Source: Mactra quadrangularis
Lineage: Eukaryota; Mollusca; Bivalvia; Venerida; Mactridae
DNA: 64,000 nt
Assembly: GCA_025267735.1 (NCBI GenBank)
Contig: CM046303.1
Coordinates: 56,871,403 to 56,935,402, forward strand
Reading direction: 5' to 3'
A program made the position numbers and the translations under genes. The notes beneath the pieces were generated by a model that was given only the letters and a program-made list of their open reading frames with translations, was not told where the DNA came from and did not search any database. Of this stretch, positions 48,352 through 58,130 are shown one piece after another. Within the stretch, counting starts at the first letter, position 1. The number at the start of each line of letters is the position of its first letter.

Positions 48352-48559
48352 TTGTTTCCGCTATCTATCTTTACCCGGAAGTTGGTCTTAAATGCGGAGA
48401 AAATATCAAGATCAATTACGACGCTGAAAGAAATGTCAAAAGATAAACTTATACAGTTTATAAAAACCAACATAACAATGTATCATGTATAAAATTAAAG
48501 CTTGTCTATTCGACTTTTTGAAAATGTATATTAAATGGTATATTTACCAGTCACAACAA

Positions 48560-51130
48560 CACCAAAAACAGCAGTAACTTACAATATACATGTAAAATGG
48601 TATTAAAATTTGCACGAAGTACGTAAACTTTACCAACGCTTACGCTCTTTTTTTCAACCACTATTAAAACAATTCGTGCTGATGTAACGGTCCATGTTTT
48701 CTCTTTATTTTGATATAAATCATCATTGATTTTTATGCAGATCTGTAACAAATATTGAGAGAAGTCTTTAAATCTGCACATTTAATTTGAATCCCGAGTA
48801 AACATTCGAAACTTGAAAGATATGTATTAAATTAAATATATCCGATGTTGAAAACTATCGACAACATAAAGCAGTACTATATACCAAATTAAAGCTTGAT
48901 CCTTTAGCTTTGTGAATTCATATGTGTATTGAATAGTATGTTTACCCAGTCATTGGATCACAAAAAACAGCAGTAACTTACAATAGCGAAGTTAAAGTTT
49001 GAACGAAGTACGTGAACACAACCATCCCTCAGAGCTCTTATTTCTGCCAGTATTAAAGCAATGAATGTTAATGGAATTGTCAATGTTTAATATGAATTAC
49101 CATTGTTCTATATCCTTATTTGCATCAAATTTGAAATTTAAGATAAGTCCTATCTGTACATTTAATCCAACGCCGAGTAGGGTTCGGATAAAAATTGAAG
49201 AGCATATTCCTAATAAAACTCGTTCAGTGTGAAATGCCACGATCTGGTAGAAGTATTATATACCAAATGAAAACTTGCTCATTCAGCTTCACGAAAACGG
49301 GTGATAAAAAGCATAGTTTTAGCGTCACAAGAACTAGCAGTAACTTTTTTTTTAAAAGATTTATTATAGATTATTATCTTTAGCCGTAGTCTTTTACGCC
49401 TATTTAATACATACATGTAAAACCCTAGATTTTTTTAAACATATTCGATGCAAATATTGACATCATAAACAGGCGCTATCTGTACGTTTAACTAAGTACT
49501 CTGTGTTGAGAGTTCAAACGAAAATTGAAAAACTGTTCGTAATAAAACTCATCCTGCGTAAAATACTTAAATGAGCCTGTAGCAGAATTATATACCTAAT
49601 GAAAGCTTGTTTATTCATCTTTACAAAAATGGGCACTACAAAGCATACTTTTCATTCATAACGTCACAAGTATCAGCAGTAACCTCTGATTGCAAGGGGC
49701 GTTTTTTAAAAAATCACCCCAAAACGAATGTATAATATGTATATATATTTTTGAACAGTCAAGTACTTACAATGTTGTTTGTAGCTGAGTTCTTTCATTC
49801 TTCATTCTTATTAAGATAAATGTTACGTCATTGCTTTTTAAACACTGTTGGAAAACATTGGCATCAAAAATAGGCCCTATATGTATGTACAATATGGACC
49901 TTCGCGTAGAAATTCAAATGAAAAAAAATGTTGTTTATAAAACTAATATAGTGTCAGAAAAAACAAGAAGAACTAGTAGCAGTATTATATACCAAATGAA
50001 AGCTTGTTCTTTCAGCTTTCAGAAAATGGGTATTTTATGGCGTATGTTTTGATCATATTGTCGCAAGAATCAGCAGTAACTTGCGGTAGCGTAGGGCATT
50101 TTTTGTAAAAAAGGTACCTGCCAAACAAGAATATTGAATATATTTCTTAAAGCACTTCGATCACTCAATGTAGCCGCATTTTTCATTCTTTATGGTTATT
50201 TTTATACATTGCATATACATGTAATACCGTTGATATTATTACAAATACGTTGCAAATATTGTCATCAAAAGTAGGTCCTTCTGTACGTTTGTATCAGTTC
50301 CCTGTGCAGAGAATTCAAATAAAAATTGAAAAACTACTTGTAATATAACTCATCCAGTGTAATCTACTTAAACAAACTTGTAGCAGTATTATATACCAAA
50401 TGAAAGCTTGTTCACTTAGCTTTACGAAAATGAGTAGCAAATGACACAGTTTTCGATCATAGCGACACAAGAACCAGCAGTAACTTCTGATTACGAGGGT
50501 TATTTTTTGTAAAAATATGTTTATTTTACTAACCCAATAGAACTCATCCAGTGTAAATAACTTACACGAACTTGTAGCAGTATTATATGCCAAATGAAAG
50601 CTTGTTAATGCAGCTTTCAGAAAATATGTTATTTATGGCATATGTTTTGGTCATATTGTCGCAAGAACCAGCAGTAACTTGCGGTAGCGTAAAACATTTT
50701 TTGTCAAAAAAGTACATACCAAACAAGAATATTGAATATATTTCTTGAAGCACTTCGATCACTAAATGTAGCCGTATGTTTTCATTCTTCATGGTTTTTA
50801 TGCTTTGCATATTCATGTTATGCCATTGATATTATTACAAATACGTTGCAAATATTGACATCAGAGATAGGTCGTTCAGTCGTTTGAATCAGTTCTTTGT
50901 GTAGAGAATTAAAAAAAATGAAAAACTGTTCGTTATATAACTCATCCAGAGTTAAATACTTACACAAACTTGTAGCAGTATTATATACCAAAAGAAAGCT
51001 CGTTCATTCAGCTTTCCGAAAATGGGAAGTAAATGGCATATTCCATGGTCATAGTGTCACAAGAACCAGCAGTAACTTGTGATCGTGTAGAACATTTTTT
51101 GTAAATAAAACATGGATATAAACCTAACAA
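48560..51130. repeat. ~402-bp satellite, about eight copies, right arm (inverted)
   Basis: Inverse marker 'CAGCAGTAAC' (or variant) at about 48571, 48968, 49334, 49674, 50071, 50474, 50671 and 51068. One interval is short (about 195 bp), showing a unit deletion. Same internal blocks as the left arm, reversed. Confidence 0.95.
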
Positions 51131-51199
51131 GAAAAAACATGTATATAATTATCCAAGTCTTCGGATCACTAAATGTGTTCCTTCATTCTACTTCTTTAT

Positions 51200-51412
51200 T
51201 TAGCTGCAGCAGTGGCGTATTGGTTAGCATGTCTGACTTCGAATCCGGAGATCACGGGTTCGAGTCCGGTCGCGGTACGATGTCATACCCTATACATGAG
51301 TTGTCAGTCTCGTGGTAGGGTATTATAGTAGGAAGAGCTGGATTTCGTATATACATTGTATAACCTAAATGTGTGTTGAATGTGACGTTAAACCCAATTA
51401 AAACAAACAAAC
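51200..51412 (+). mobile_element. tRNA-Arg-type SINE in right arm
   Basis: Head 'GCAGTGGCGTATTGGTTAGC' (A-box-like), anticodon region 'GACTTCGAATC' (TCG, Arg-type), B box 'GGGTTCGAGTCC'. Tail 'GACGTTAAACCCAATTAAAA' then CAAA repeats. It lacks a proper paired acceptor stem, so it is a retroposon head and not a working tRNA. Confidence 0.8.
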
Positions 51413-51589
51413 TTTTTTTATTTTCATATTTCATAGTATTGATTTTAACATATCCCACATCCTAGATTGGCTCTATATGTTCTTTTTTTTAATTTTGGAC
51501 CTTATAGAGAATTCAAACATATAACTTTTTATGATCTGAGAATTCTGAGAGGCAAAATAAAGAATAATTTGCTAGAATGATACAGCAGT

Positions 51590-51905
51590 CTGCAACAGTA
51601 CTGCCCTACTGCCGAAAATTCTAACAGTAAGGTTTTACTGCCGAAAATTCTAATTGTAATGCTGTACTGCCGAAAATTCTAACAGTAAGGCTTTACTGTT
51701 GTACTGTCGAAAACTCAAGCAGTAAGGCTTTACTGCTGTACTGCCGAAAAATTCTAGCAGTAAGGCTGTACTGCTGTACTGCCGAAAAGTCTGGCAGTAG
51801 GGCGGTACTGCTGGCAGTAGGGCTGTACTGCTGTACTGCCGAAAATTCTGGCAGTAGGGCTGTACTGCTGGCAGTAGGGCTGTACTGCTGTACTGCTGTC
51901 TTCAC
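51590..51905. repeat. GCAGTA minisatellite, right arm of foldback
   Basis: Inverted version of 43215-43570 ('CTGTACTGCCGAAAATTCT' units). The 72-residue minus frame at 51693-51911 translates this repeat and is not a gene. Confidence 0.9.
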
Positions 51906-51925
51906 ATACATGTTTAACGCCGTGT

Positions 51926-52065
51926 TATTGAAAGAAATAAATGTTTATAATTCGATATAGAGCTTTACATCTTTAATTTCGTTTGAATTAATAGTATCAT
52001 TGATTGCTTTCGGCGCGATATGACCTTTTTGTGTTGGTGCGCCGTAAAACCCAAACAAACAAACA
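51926..52065 (+). mobile_element. 140-bp 5'-truncated LINE copy in the SINE tail
   Basis: Matches the 3' end of the LINE at 12808 ('GAAAGAAATAAATGTTTATA' to the CAAA tail). Duplication 'AACGCCGTGT' at 51916-51925 and 52066-52075, within SINE sequence. Confidence 0.85.
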
Positions 52066-52616
52066 AACGCCGTGTCAACACAATTTAGGTTATTTTACGA
52101 CGTCCAGCGCACCTAACCTGGCCTTCCTGGACCCTTGTCTATAACCAGTACTCACCAACCCTTCCACAAGGCCGGAAACTTCTCCATATCATCTAACAAA
52201 TGGAGGAAAATCGACATTTTTGTCAAATTTTCATAGAATGGTATAACCTCCCCGGGTGGGATTCGAACCGGTACCCCCTTCGGGACACGAGATTCCAAAT
52301 CCCGGAGCGCTAGCAACTGCGCTATCGATCCGGGTCAAACCATACAAAAAAGTAAAGCGAAACTACATGTACAATGCATTTCATAACAAGCAGTTATCAA
52401 ATGTTTGATAAAAGCTATTTAGTATGTCTACAAAGTGAAATGTCTCTAAACTTTTGGTGGGCATTTGTTCACCATTTTGCGGCGCCAATACATTGCCCCA
52501 TGCAGGTAACTGACATTTGACTTATTTTCAACAAGTCTTAAAGTATCAGTGATTATATTTTCGTTCAATAGCATCACATTTCCATTAAAATCATGAAAGA
52601 AAAAATGGTATATTAC

Positions 52617-53068
52617 CTGAGCATGTCTGATTTTCTTGTAGGTTCCATGTACTCATCAAAAGATTGTAACAAATCTTTATGTTTCTCTGCTATAAGATCT
52701 CGCCCTCCTTTGTCCGTCCAGAAATAATACTCATAATCGGGATTAAATTTGGTAAATGAAAGTACGTTATCCACAAGTACTGATCGAATAGCAGATTTTG
52801 ACCATGTTTGATGAATGATTTTTGGAATTCTGTTATTATTTCTATACGTATTTTCATCATTTACAGGAAAGTCCTCATTCGCTTCCACACCAGCTGGGAT
52901 ATATTTCGAAAAATTAACTTCAGCAGTTCCTCCTATTCGTATTTCTCTCGGCAACGATCCGCCATTGTCAACTACTGTCAACAAAATAATACCTAAGCAA
53001 CAAAATGCTACAACACTTAACAATTTTATAATAAAATAACTAAAGCGGTTTTTTAATTTGCGACCCAT
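52617..53068 (-). CDS. GT32-type glycosyltransferase, paralogue A, exon 1 (N-terminal)
   Basis: Encodes residues 1-150 plus two bases of Arg. The start Met (53066-53068) precedes 'GRKLKNRFSYF' and one hydrophobic signal anchor (about residues 9-31). The type II Golgi layout, 'RIPKIIHQTW' (80-89), 'YYFWTD' and 'KSDMLR' are as in B. From 'SLPREIR' to the exon end only three of about 113 residues differ from B, while the anchor and stem (residues 3-38) differ more. Splices in frame to 40113. Both paralogues look functional. Confidence 0.9.
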
Positions 53069-53734
53069 TGCGAAAATTTATAATGTTTAACTAATTAACA
53101 CAAAAATTCACAGACTTTATTTTTATAAATATCTCATCGATAAATGCACGAATCGATGAAACAGTTCTCAACATGTTACTTACTTACTTCAATTTTTTTC
53201 TGTTTGGCGCATTGATTCAAGTTAATATCAATTCAACTTATTCATGAGCTGTACTTCTTTACTAAAGAGTACCACAGGCGGCTGTATCAAGATGAAAATA
53301 CATAGCTTCATTTCTATAGAGGCATATTTCTTCGCCAGATAACCACCTAACTAAAAAGTTAATTAAGAGGTCAATTAGTTACATAACTAGATATAAACCA
53401 GGGGCGGATCCAAAAAATTTTCTAAGGGGGGGGGTCTGAACTTTTCTAGGGGGGGGGGTCCAAACTTTCGAACCAAAACCACATTATACACATTTTGCAG
53501 AATAATGCAACATATTAATGATAAAAACTACATAACCAATAAATCTATGTTAAGCACCGAGAAAAATTGCTTCATGTTATTTAAAAATGACTTACAGTAA
53601 AAAAAATACAATAATGGACAGGTACAATTTGGAAATTTCTTGGGGCCCAGACCCCCTGACCCCCGCTAGATCCGCCAACGTAAACTATATAATTAACTAC
53701 ATGTAGTTAATTAAGTGATTATCTAGCTACATAA
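53069..53734. other. 5' flank of paralogue A
   Basis: Matches 29550-30261. TATA-like 'TTTATAAAAATAAAG' on the minus strand about 55 bp upstream of the ATG. Poly-G runs at 53427-53458. No other gene. Confidence 0.5.
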
Positions 53735-53913
53735 CTAGATACCAGTGACTGACAACTGTCCTACATGATCAAGAATAGGTGGTAGGAGGGAGAATGGCCA
53801 TAAAATTGTTTCATGACCAAGCTCCACGCAAGTGTGCCCCGCCAGGTAATCGAACCAACGACCTCTCGATCAGTAGACTTGTGGCCTACCAACTGAGCAA
53901 GCCGTGCGGCCCC
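53735..53913 (-). mobile_element. Third-family SINE, unit A copy
   Basis: Orthologous to 30262-30436. The head reads 'GGGGCCGCACGGCTTGCTCA' with B box 'GGTTCGATTACC'. Confidence 0.75.
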
Positions 53914-55224
53914 AAAAATAAATTTCAGCAACGATGCTGTGATATACATAGATCAACACAATCCCAAAAAATGTTGATTTAATCAGACAACACGTTTTTA
54001 ACATTATTCGTTACAGGTGGTAAAAATGGTTGATGCATGTTTCTTTCATGTTGAAAGGAAATGGCAACATCAATATTTATGAAATTTCTATATGAAATTA
54101 AAATCAGTTTTACACGAGTAGACATAATTTTTAATGGAAAATATTCTCAAAGTAATACGTCGGGGAACATTGTGTTTCGCAATATCTGGCATATACAAAC
54201 ATACATGTAAATTCCCCTTTTAACTTTTATACCGTAGTAGTACTTATTGCAATGTTTTAAGTGGCTTTTGTATGAACATTCAATACATTACCCTGTGAAC
54301 ATAATCTTATACATGCATGAATCTATACGTAATTATATTCATTTTTTTTATTTAAAATTTTGTATACAAATTTGGCTTGAGGATTACGATGGCAAAAAAT
54401 TAACTGTGTCTAGCCATGTGTGTCCTATTCAAGCTCCAAAAAATTTGTTACACAAATAGCAACATTTTTTTCATAATATGCATAAACCGACCCAAGGGGG
54501 CGGCCCGGCGTATGCCCCCCTCCCTAAATTGCCCAAGCAAAGGTTTTTTTCTATCATAAAATATGATATTTATAGGAAAATACATAAATATAAATGTCAA
54601 AAAGTCCGTGCAATTAATAACAAGATTGAAACTACTCTAATACAATGACATATTGTACAATAATTAATAATCCGATAGGCGAGTCCAATATGACTTTTCA
54701 AGCTGTGTACAGGTGTACGAGTCCAAATATATTCCGTATTGTATAGTAAAATGTATAATAACATTTTTATAATTATATATCTTTTGTATTCTTTGAAATA
54801 AGCATCATCATTCGATCGTTAAAGATTAAAATCGGAAACCAGACTAGCATTGTTTAGTGCACATGTACCCAACTGTCCATTACGAAAATAATATATATCT
54901 TTTGGATCCAATAGTGGAATATATTGGACGGTCACGTGGTACAAATGCAGATTGTCGATTGGTTAGATTTGTTAGATATCTAAGTATTGGTAATATTTTA
55001 ACATTATCCAACAACTGTAAAAAAGTTATATGATATATATCTAGATACTTTTATCATATGCCCTAGGAAAGGATAGTTTAGTTTCTGTAAATGTGCCTGA
55101 ATCCCTTAGAAATGAGTTTTAGGGGTCACAGCAACTCTGAACCCCTGGTCAAGGCTTTGTCTAGGACCCATAGTGGGTCACTGAATACGACCCCTAGACC
55201 CCAGTCTGCTTGTTCATTTTCTGC
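53914..55224. other. Unit flank, nothing coding
   Basis: Matches 30700-30975 and 31595-32660 of unit B. Includes the half palindrome (about 54670-54770) that is complete at 32020-32178. Confidence 0.5.
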
Positions 55225-55236
55225 CCCCCGTAACTG

Positions 55237-55435
55237 TTTGTTTGTTTGTTTGGGTTTTACGGCGCACCAACTCAAAAAGGTCATATCGCGCCGAAAGCAA
55301 TCAATGATACTATTAATTCAAACGATATTAATGATGTAAAGCTATCTTATTATATACATTTATTTCCTTCAAAAAGTTAAGTATTGCATAAGATGGTACA
55401 GACTCAAAAAGTTCTTTAAGTGAGTTAACTTTAAA
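55237..55435 (-). mobile_element. 199-bp 5'-truncated LINE copy (unit A only)
   Basis: Duplication 'CCCCCGTAACTG' at 55225-55236 and 55436-55447. The unoccupied site is at 32660-32671 in unit B. Includes the (TTTG)n tail and 3' UTR through 'TTCTTTAAGTGAGTT', the very end of ORF2. Confidence 0.92.
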
Positions 55436-55769
55436 CCCCCGTAACTGGAAATCCTGGATCCACCTATGATATGCAATATATACACCTCGAAATAAGTTGT
55501 GGTTAAAAACAATGTCATGAGATTACACAAACTTGAGCCAACAAATAGTAACTTGATCAGCAGTAGTTATACTAACTTAATTATCATAAACCAATAAATT
55601 TATGAGTTAAGTTTTTTCTTAACCAAATTATTGAAGCATAAGCATACGTGTAGGTTTTTTACCAAAAATGTAAATGTTTTTGAGTATGGTGTGGAACCCC
55701 TAGCAAAACATAACCTGGTAGATATTTTTGGTAAATGTTCATGATCACAAACCCTAAAATGACATTATG

Positions 55770-56114
55770 CAGCAAATTTTTTATTACCATGTGTAAACAC
55801 CACGTGCCCGGATGACAGCCTCTAACCCTATCCTAATACTACCAGAAAGGCGTCTAATATTATTTTGAGGTTAATTTTGCCATTCTTGGTGCAGAGTTTG
55901 TTCTAGGTTGACTACAGGTGGGTCTTAATTAAGTATTTTGTGGCCCAGGAGGTCCCGCACATCTTCCAGTGGGTTCAAATCGGAGCCCATACCAGGCTAG
56001 GGAACGATGGTGATGGCATTCTGTTTCAAAAAACTGTGATACAGCATGGCCTATTAGCGGTCTGGCATTATTGTCCATGTAAACAGATCTGGAAGCCAAT
56101 GGATGAATATACAC
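55770..56114 (-). pseudogene. Tc1-like transposase remnant, unit A copy
   Basis: The minus strand gives 'VYMDNNARPLIGHAV' (the catalytic-Asp block, usually MDDNARPH), then, with frame changes, 'GSDLNPLEDV'-like sequence, 'VNLEQTLHQEWQN' and 'GLEAVIRARGVYTWY' typical of Tc1 C-termini. Stops and frameshifts show it is dead. It straddles the right edge of the duplicated unit. Confidence 0.7.
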
Positions 56115-56249
56115 TGGGGTCCAAGTTTCTTTACTTCCGTATTTTGTTTTATATTTCCTTTTATCTTTATTGCAAAAATTGATAAATTGATGCAGACACA
56201 GTTTGTTTTATATTTTATATATTAATATATATATATATATAATATATAT

Positions 56250-56301
<52 letters not shown>

Positions 56302-56427
56302 CCGAACATAATTGACAGTTCATGATAAACTGTATATTAGTTGTACAACCAATAACGACAGGTAAAGTATATTCCAAATCATAAAAAGATAACAATTTGT
56401 AAAGAAACTTTTGGATCTCAGTGTATG
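56105..56427. mobile_element. Tc1/mariner-type MITE with long TA microsatellite
   Basis: Ends 'ACACTGGGGTCCAAGTTTCT' and inverse of 'AGAAACTTTTGGATCTCAGTGT', with TA outside both. The interior carries (TA)n at about 56214-56299. Non-coding. Confidence 0.7.
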
Positions 56428-56949
56428 TTTATATATACATGGGAGATAATAGTATCAAACACTCAGGAATGTAAGAAACTGATTCACTCTTTAGAATTTT
56501 AGCTTGACACCCCCCCCCCCTTCACAGACACACACAGATGCTGGAGATTCCAGGCACAAATCATAGCTCACGTAGAGCACTGTCTGTTCACATTCAGGTA
56601 AGATAAAACTAAAACACTCAATCTTAAACACTATGGTTTTATTTTTCATAAGATAATAATATTGCACCACAATATTCAGCATGTTAATGTTAATAAGCTA
56701 GTACTATTTGATGACATTGTTCAAACAACATGCTAGAAAGGTCAAACATGAATATATATAATAATTGATAAACAATATTGAACTTGCCCTCGATTATCTT
56801 TTGTATTGTATATCAGATAAGTTTGCCAAAGGAACGAATGTTTGTACACAATTAATCGGTTAAAATAATAAACTTGGTACATGCTTTATGGAGTAAGCCA
56901 GACGTAGCATGATTGTAAATGAATTTGCATCAAGGGCAATTTCAACCTT
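56428..56949. other. Intergenic, nothing coding
   Basis: Poly-C run near 56510-56520. The minus frame 56491-56682 is chance. Confidence 0.5.
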
Positions 56950-57730
56950 GTTAATAACAAGAGCTGTCAGAGGAGACAGCATGCTCGACTTAGTTAGTGT
57001 TTGTCACAGGAGTAAAAAATATGTATAAGGAGTTATAAACCTAGTCACATGGGATGTGGTTGATAATAAGAAACATATATTTAAAGTTTGAAGTCAATAC
57101 CTTAAGAAATAAAACAGTTGCAGTAAAAACAAACATTTTTTAAATTTCAAGGGGAGATAATTCTGAAAAAATATATTTGGAATTATACACCTTGTCACAT
57201 GAGATGTGGTTGATAATAAGGAATGTACATTTAAAGTTTAAAGTCAATACCTATAGAAATAAAACAGTTGCAGTAAAAACAAACATTTTTGAAAGAAAAC
57301 TCTAAGTTCAAGGGGAGATAATTCTGAAAAAAATATATTTAGAGTTATGAACCTTGTCACATGAGATGTGGTTGATAATAAGAAGCATATATTTAAAGTT
57401 AATATCTTAAGAAATAACAAAGATATAGGAGAAAGTATTTTACTGCACAAAAACTTTAATCTGTGCACAAAAACTTTAATCAGTTCAAGGGGAGATAATT
57501 CTGAAAGAAATGTGTTTGGAGTTATATACCTTGTCACATGAGATGTGGTTGATAGTAAGGAACATATATTTAAAGTTTGAAGTTAATATCTTAAGAAATA
57601 ACAAAGATATAGAAGAAAGTATTTTACTGCACAAAAACTTTAATCAGAAAGGTGGACGCGGACGCGGACGCCGACGCTGGGGCGAGTAGGAGAGCTCTAC
57701 ATTACTACGTAAAGTCGAGCTAAAAAACAT
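56950..57730. mobile_element. ACAAGAGCTGTC element with four ~165-185-bp internal repeats
   Basis: Starts 'ACAAGAGCTGTCAGAGGAGA', 'CATGCTCGACTTAG', and ends 'AAAGTCGAGCTAAAAA', so the termini are related inversely. Inside, the block 'ACCTTGTCACATGAGATGTG' ... 'AAGGGGAGATAATTCTGA' repeats four times. Near the end is a GC-rich 'GGACGCGGACGCGGACGCC' run. The layout resembles repeats common in bivalve genomes (from memory of such sequence, not a search). Confidence 0.65.
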
Positions 57731-57899
57731 GGGATACATTAAATAAATACAAGAATGATAGGTCAAAAGGTCAGAGTAATGTCCCATACATCAGTGACAT
57801 CACAGGTCTGTAGTATATCTCATGTAGACTTACAGTATCATTTTTATTGAACTTATGTACAATTGTAGTAAAATACCATGGGTGAAAGTCTTCAAAATA

Positions 57900-58130
57900 C
57901 TGATGGGGGTAAATCCCACCCAGGAAAGTTATACCCTTCCATTAAAAATTAAAGACTATAATGTCAATTTTCCCCCATTGATTAGATAATACGAGAAGTT
58001 TCCGGTCATGTGGAAGGGTAGGCCAGTACTGGTTATAGACAAGGGTCCAGGAAAGCTAGGTTAGGTGCACAGGACGCCGTAAAATGACCCATGTGTTCAT
58101 ACAGCCTTAAAATCCAATTTAAAAAAATAA
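57900..58130 (+). mobile_element. tRNA-Leu-type SINE, head-truncated
   Basis: Begins in the variable arm/B-box region ('GGGGGTAAATCCCACCC'), then the body with 'GGAAGGGTAGGCCAGTACTG', 'AAAGCTAGGTTAGGTGC' and an A-rich tail. The tRNA-like 5' part is missing. Confidence 0.75.

Larger units (their letters stand above)
43207..51911. mobile_element. 8.7 kb foldback element (giant palindrome)
   Basis: Exact 8-bp duplication 'GTTTAACG' (43199-43206, 51912-51919). Ends are 'ATGTATGTGAAGACAGCAGT' and its perfect inverse. Arms run inward with the same order on both sides: GCAGTA minisatellite, a tRNA-Arg-type SINE, then a ~402-bp satellite. They meet near 48260 with inner pairs 'AACTTCCGGGTATAG' (48137) and inverse (about 48370). 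Left arm about 5.0 kb, right about 3.6 kb, loop under 200 bp. No transposase or other coding frame over 76 aa. 8-bp duplications occur with hAT, P and some other DNA transposons. Drosophila Foldback elements have a similar build of long, internally repetitive arms, but 9-bp duplications. Confidence 0.85.
43190..52337 (-). mobile_element. tRNA-Leu-derived SINE hosting the foldback and a LINE copy (unit A only)
   Basis: The SINE tail starts at 43190 ('TTTTACTGGGTTTAACG'), is interrupted at 43207, resumes at 51912, is interrupted again by a LINE fragment, and continues from 52076 to its tRNA-like head at about 52250-52337 (B box 'GGTTCGAATCCC'-like on the minus strand). 'AACCATA' at 43183-43189 and 52338-52344 is its target duplication. 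Unit B has the unoccupied site near 28815. Confidence 0.85.
40114..52616 (-). other. Intron of glycosyltransferase paralogue A (12.5 kb)
   Basis: Donor at 52616 (AG|GTAATA), acceptor AG at 40114-40115. About 9.1 kb of it is the SINE with its foldback and LINE inserts. 40114-42130 and 42884-43182 match intron B and hold no gene. A poly-C run is at 41985-41998. Confidence 0.85.
35105..56079. repeat. Duplication unit A (paralogous with 8356-33585)
   Basis: See unit B for the matching blocks. A-only insertions are 35276-35671, 35761-38116, 42337-42879, 43190-52337 and 55237-55435. Contains glycosyltransferase paralogue A. Same orientation as unit B, so this is a direct tandem duplication. Confidence 0.85.

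Noticed and set aside
51204..51279. Functional tRNA-Arg gene
   Set aside because: A and B boxes are present, but the acceptor stem does not pair and a SINE body and CAAA tail follow.
51693..51911. 72-residue Gln/Ser/Ala-rich repeat protein
   Set aside because: Translation of the GCAGTA minisatellite, not conserved in frame between copies.
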